From Xanthobacteraceae bacterium (GTDB lineage Bacteria; Pseudomonadota; Alphaproteobacteria; Rhizobiales; Xanthobacteraceae), in contig JASHXZ010000383.1 of the NCBI GenBank assembly GCA_030043285.1, forward strand, positions 1 to 6,458: DNA of 6,458 nucleotides, read 5' to 3'. Shown here one piece after another: positions 5,579 to 6,458 of this stretch. A program made the translations under genes and the position numbers. Position 1 is the stretch's first letter; every line of letters begins with the position of its first letter. Below the pieces are notes generated by a model that worked only from the letters and a program-made list of their open reading frames with translations, did not search any database and was not told the DNA's origin.

Positions 5579-5733
5579 CCTCATCCTGAGGTGCTCGGCG
5601 CGTAGCGCCGAGCCTCGAAGCATTATTCCTCATCCTGAGGTGCTCGCGCAGAGCGCGAGCCTCGAAGGATGCAGGCCCCGGCGCCTCGGCCTACATCCTT
5701 CGAGGCTCGCTGCGCTCGCACCTCAGGATGAGG
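5579..5733. repeat. Three copies of a CCTCATCCTGAGG repeat, two direct and one inverted
   Basis: Copy A (5579-5623) and copy B (5628-5671) are direct repeats beginning CCTCATCCTGAGGTGCTCG. Copy C (5694-5733) is inverted, so B and C form a roughly 40-bp imperfect inverted repeat around a 22-base spacer. A and B each contain an internal hairpin (9-bp stem with GTA loop; 8-bp stem with AGA loop). The family resembles abundant intergenic repeats of Bradyrhizobium and Rhodopseudomonas (from memory). Copy A starts nine bases after the binding-protein stop, so the set may end or stabilise that transcript. Confidence 0.85.
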
Positions 5734-5897
5734 TGAACAGGGGCGAGCGTCATCATTCTCGCGATGCGGTTTTTTGCATCCGAGGTTTGCGGCACGGCAC
5801 GGGCAAGAACGACGCCGAGCGTTTGATCGCGTCACGCCGAATTTTTAGGACCGGGCGGTAGGACCGGCTTCGGCTCGATCACGCTTGGCGCAAGTAC
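5734..5897. other. Intergenic stretch without a recognisable gene
   Basis: Between two repeat blocks there are 164 bp with no open frame I can assign. The only local structure I see is a weak 5-bp hairpin (5763-5767 with 5776-5780) with a T-rich loop. Confidence 0.5.
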
Positions 5898-5988
5898 GTA
5901 GCCCGGATTGAGCGCAAGCGAAATCCGGGAGCGAAATTGCAAGCTTCGCTGCTGTCCCCGGGTTTCGCTGCGCTCAACACCTGGCTAC
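5898..5988. repeat. Large imperfect inverted repeat (GTAGCCCGGA type)
   Basis: The arm 5898-5929 pairs with 5957-5988, starting GTAGCC and ending GGCTAC. The arms share the blocks TTGAGCGCA and GCGAAA, with a few mismatches and one-base gaps. The form resembles another widespread intergenic repeat of this bacterial group (from memory). It contains no gene and would fold into a long stem in RNA from either strand. Confidence 0.75.
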
Positions 5989-6020
5989 GAAGAAAACAAA
6001 CAAAATAAAACAAGGCAGGC

Positions 6021-6397
6021 GGAACGCCGGCAGACGCCAAAGTAACCTCCGCACCATACGGGTGCGGCTCCGCCCCCAGCGGGGGGCGGCGACGCCTACC
6101 GGCGTTCCACCGCGGTTCTTGCGGCAGCGAACCAACGCCGCCGTTCGGCTCCAGACGCGCTTCCTGGGACGTGGCTAAAAGACGGGCGTGACCCGCCCCC
6201 GCCTGTCCCAGTCCAGCGATCAACTCGCAGGCCGGTCATAATCCCGGCCGGGCGTTGTCCCGAAGCCGCCCGGGAGCGGAGGTGACGAGCCCCTGCCCGC
6301 GGGCACCGCTTTCGCTCCACCAGCCGGAGTGACCGGCCAGCGTCCTTGCACGAAGCGAAACGGCGCCGCCTTTTAGTGACCGCGGCGGGGGAGTCAA
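6021..6397. other. Hairpin-rich block, possible structured RNA or intergenic element
   Basis: Many perfect stems follow one another: 6021-6030 with 6099-6108 (10 bp) enclosing hairpins 6049-6055/6061-6067 and 6070-6077/6082-6089; 6164-6170 with 6205-6211 (7 bp) enclosing 6184-6188/6194-6198; 6230-6235 with 6244-6249; a 12-base palindrome at 6294-6305; and 6323-6327 with 6333-6337. Open frames here are arginine-rich and look like chance. I do not recognise RNase P RNA, tmRNA, SRP RNA or 6S RNA. On the minus strand a TTGACT box lies just upstream and a T-rich run (5989-6014) just downstream. Strand and identity remain open; a multi-copy non-coding element is equally possible. Confidence 0.4.
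6370..6397 (-). promoter_or_regulatory. Possible leftward promoter
   Basis: On the minus strand TTGACT (6392-6397) is followed after 16 bases by TAAAAG (6370-6375), and an A-rich stretch lies upstream of the -35. The -35 is strong (five of six to TTGACA) and the -10 weak (four of six to TATAAT). It would transcribe the hairpin-rich block leftward. Confidence 0.35.
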
Positions 6398-6415
6398 GAC
6401 TTTTCTATCAGGTGC

Positions 6416-6445
6416 AAAAGGCCGTTGATTCTACGGCGTTTTTTT
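6416..6445 (+). terminator. Intrinsic terminator-like hairpin with T-run
   Basis: GCCGT (6421-6425) pairs with ACGGC (6433-6437) around a seven-base loop, preceded by AAAAG and followed by seven T (6439-6445). Upstream A's can pair with the T's, so it may work in both directions. On the plus strand it would close any transcript crossing the hairpin-rich block; on the minus strand it would insulate the possible promoter at 6370-6397. Confidence 0.6.
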
Positions 6446-6458
6446 CATTTTCGCTTGC

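Noticed and set aside
5579..5733. CRISPR array
   Set aside because: Only three copies, one inverted, with internal hairpins and unequal spacers; this is an intergenic repeat family.
5879..6320. Minus-strand frames of 74 and 114 codons in the right-hand block
   Set aside because: Composition is Arg/Gly/Ala-rich, one frame crosses an inverted repeat, and no ribosome site or family is apparent; the hairpins explain the sequence better.
6021..6445. RNase P RNA, tmRNA, 6S RNA or a group II intron
   Set aside because: No conserved RNase P motifs, no tmRNA tag reading frame, too long for 6S RNA, and no intron domain V or reverse transcriptase could be seen.

Overview
The window looks like chromosome from an alphaproteobacterium of the order Hyphomicrobiales (Rhizobiales), probably near Bradyrhizobium, Rhodopseudomonas or Pseudolabrys. 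Three things point there: a typical ctrA N-terminus next to a fliI-fliJ pair, high-GC codon use, and several families of palindromic intergenic repeats of the type common in these genomes. No genus can be fixed from the sequence alone.

Layout. Positions 1-190 (minus strand) hold the first 63 codons of ctrA, the cell-cycle master response regulator. A regulatory stretch of about 400 bp separates it from the divergent fliI (595-1917), the flagellar export ATPase, which is followed by fliJ (2029-2445), its central-stalk partner. That stretch carries five GANTC (CcrM-type) methylation motifs and two CtrA-box-like sites, which suggests that cell-cycle methylation and CtrA control both directions. 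After a double-hairpin intergenic repeat comes a second, unrelated unit: an ECF sigma factor (2639-3184) whose stop overlaps the start of an RskA-type membrane anti-sigma factor (3184-4302). The anti-sigma factor has an unusually long acidic, low-complexity cytoplasmic linker.

Positions 4325-4415 are a long palindromic repeat. Beyond it a 63-residue single-span membrane protein is encoded on the minus strand (4446-4637). A GGAAC-N16-CGTT sequence upstream of it matches the EcfG general-stress promoter consensus. Divergent from it is a leaderless homologue of a solute-binding protein (4851-5570).

The last roughly 890 bp contain no convincing protein gene. They hold three copies of one repeat (5579-5733), another large inverted repeat (5898-5988), and a hairpin-rich block (about 6021-6397) flanked by an intrinsic terminator-like hairpin and a possible minus-strand promoter. 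That block could be a structured RNA or a mobile-type intergenic element; it is the least explained part of the window.

The strongest findings are the methylation/CtrA control region, the EcfG-type promoter before the small membrane protein, the leaderless binding protein and the structured right-hand block. No clearly new multi-gene system is visible.
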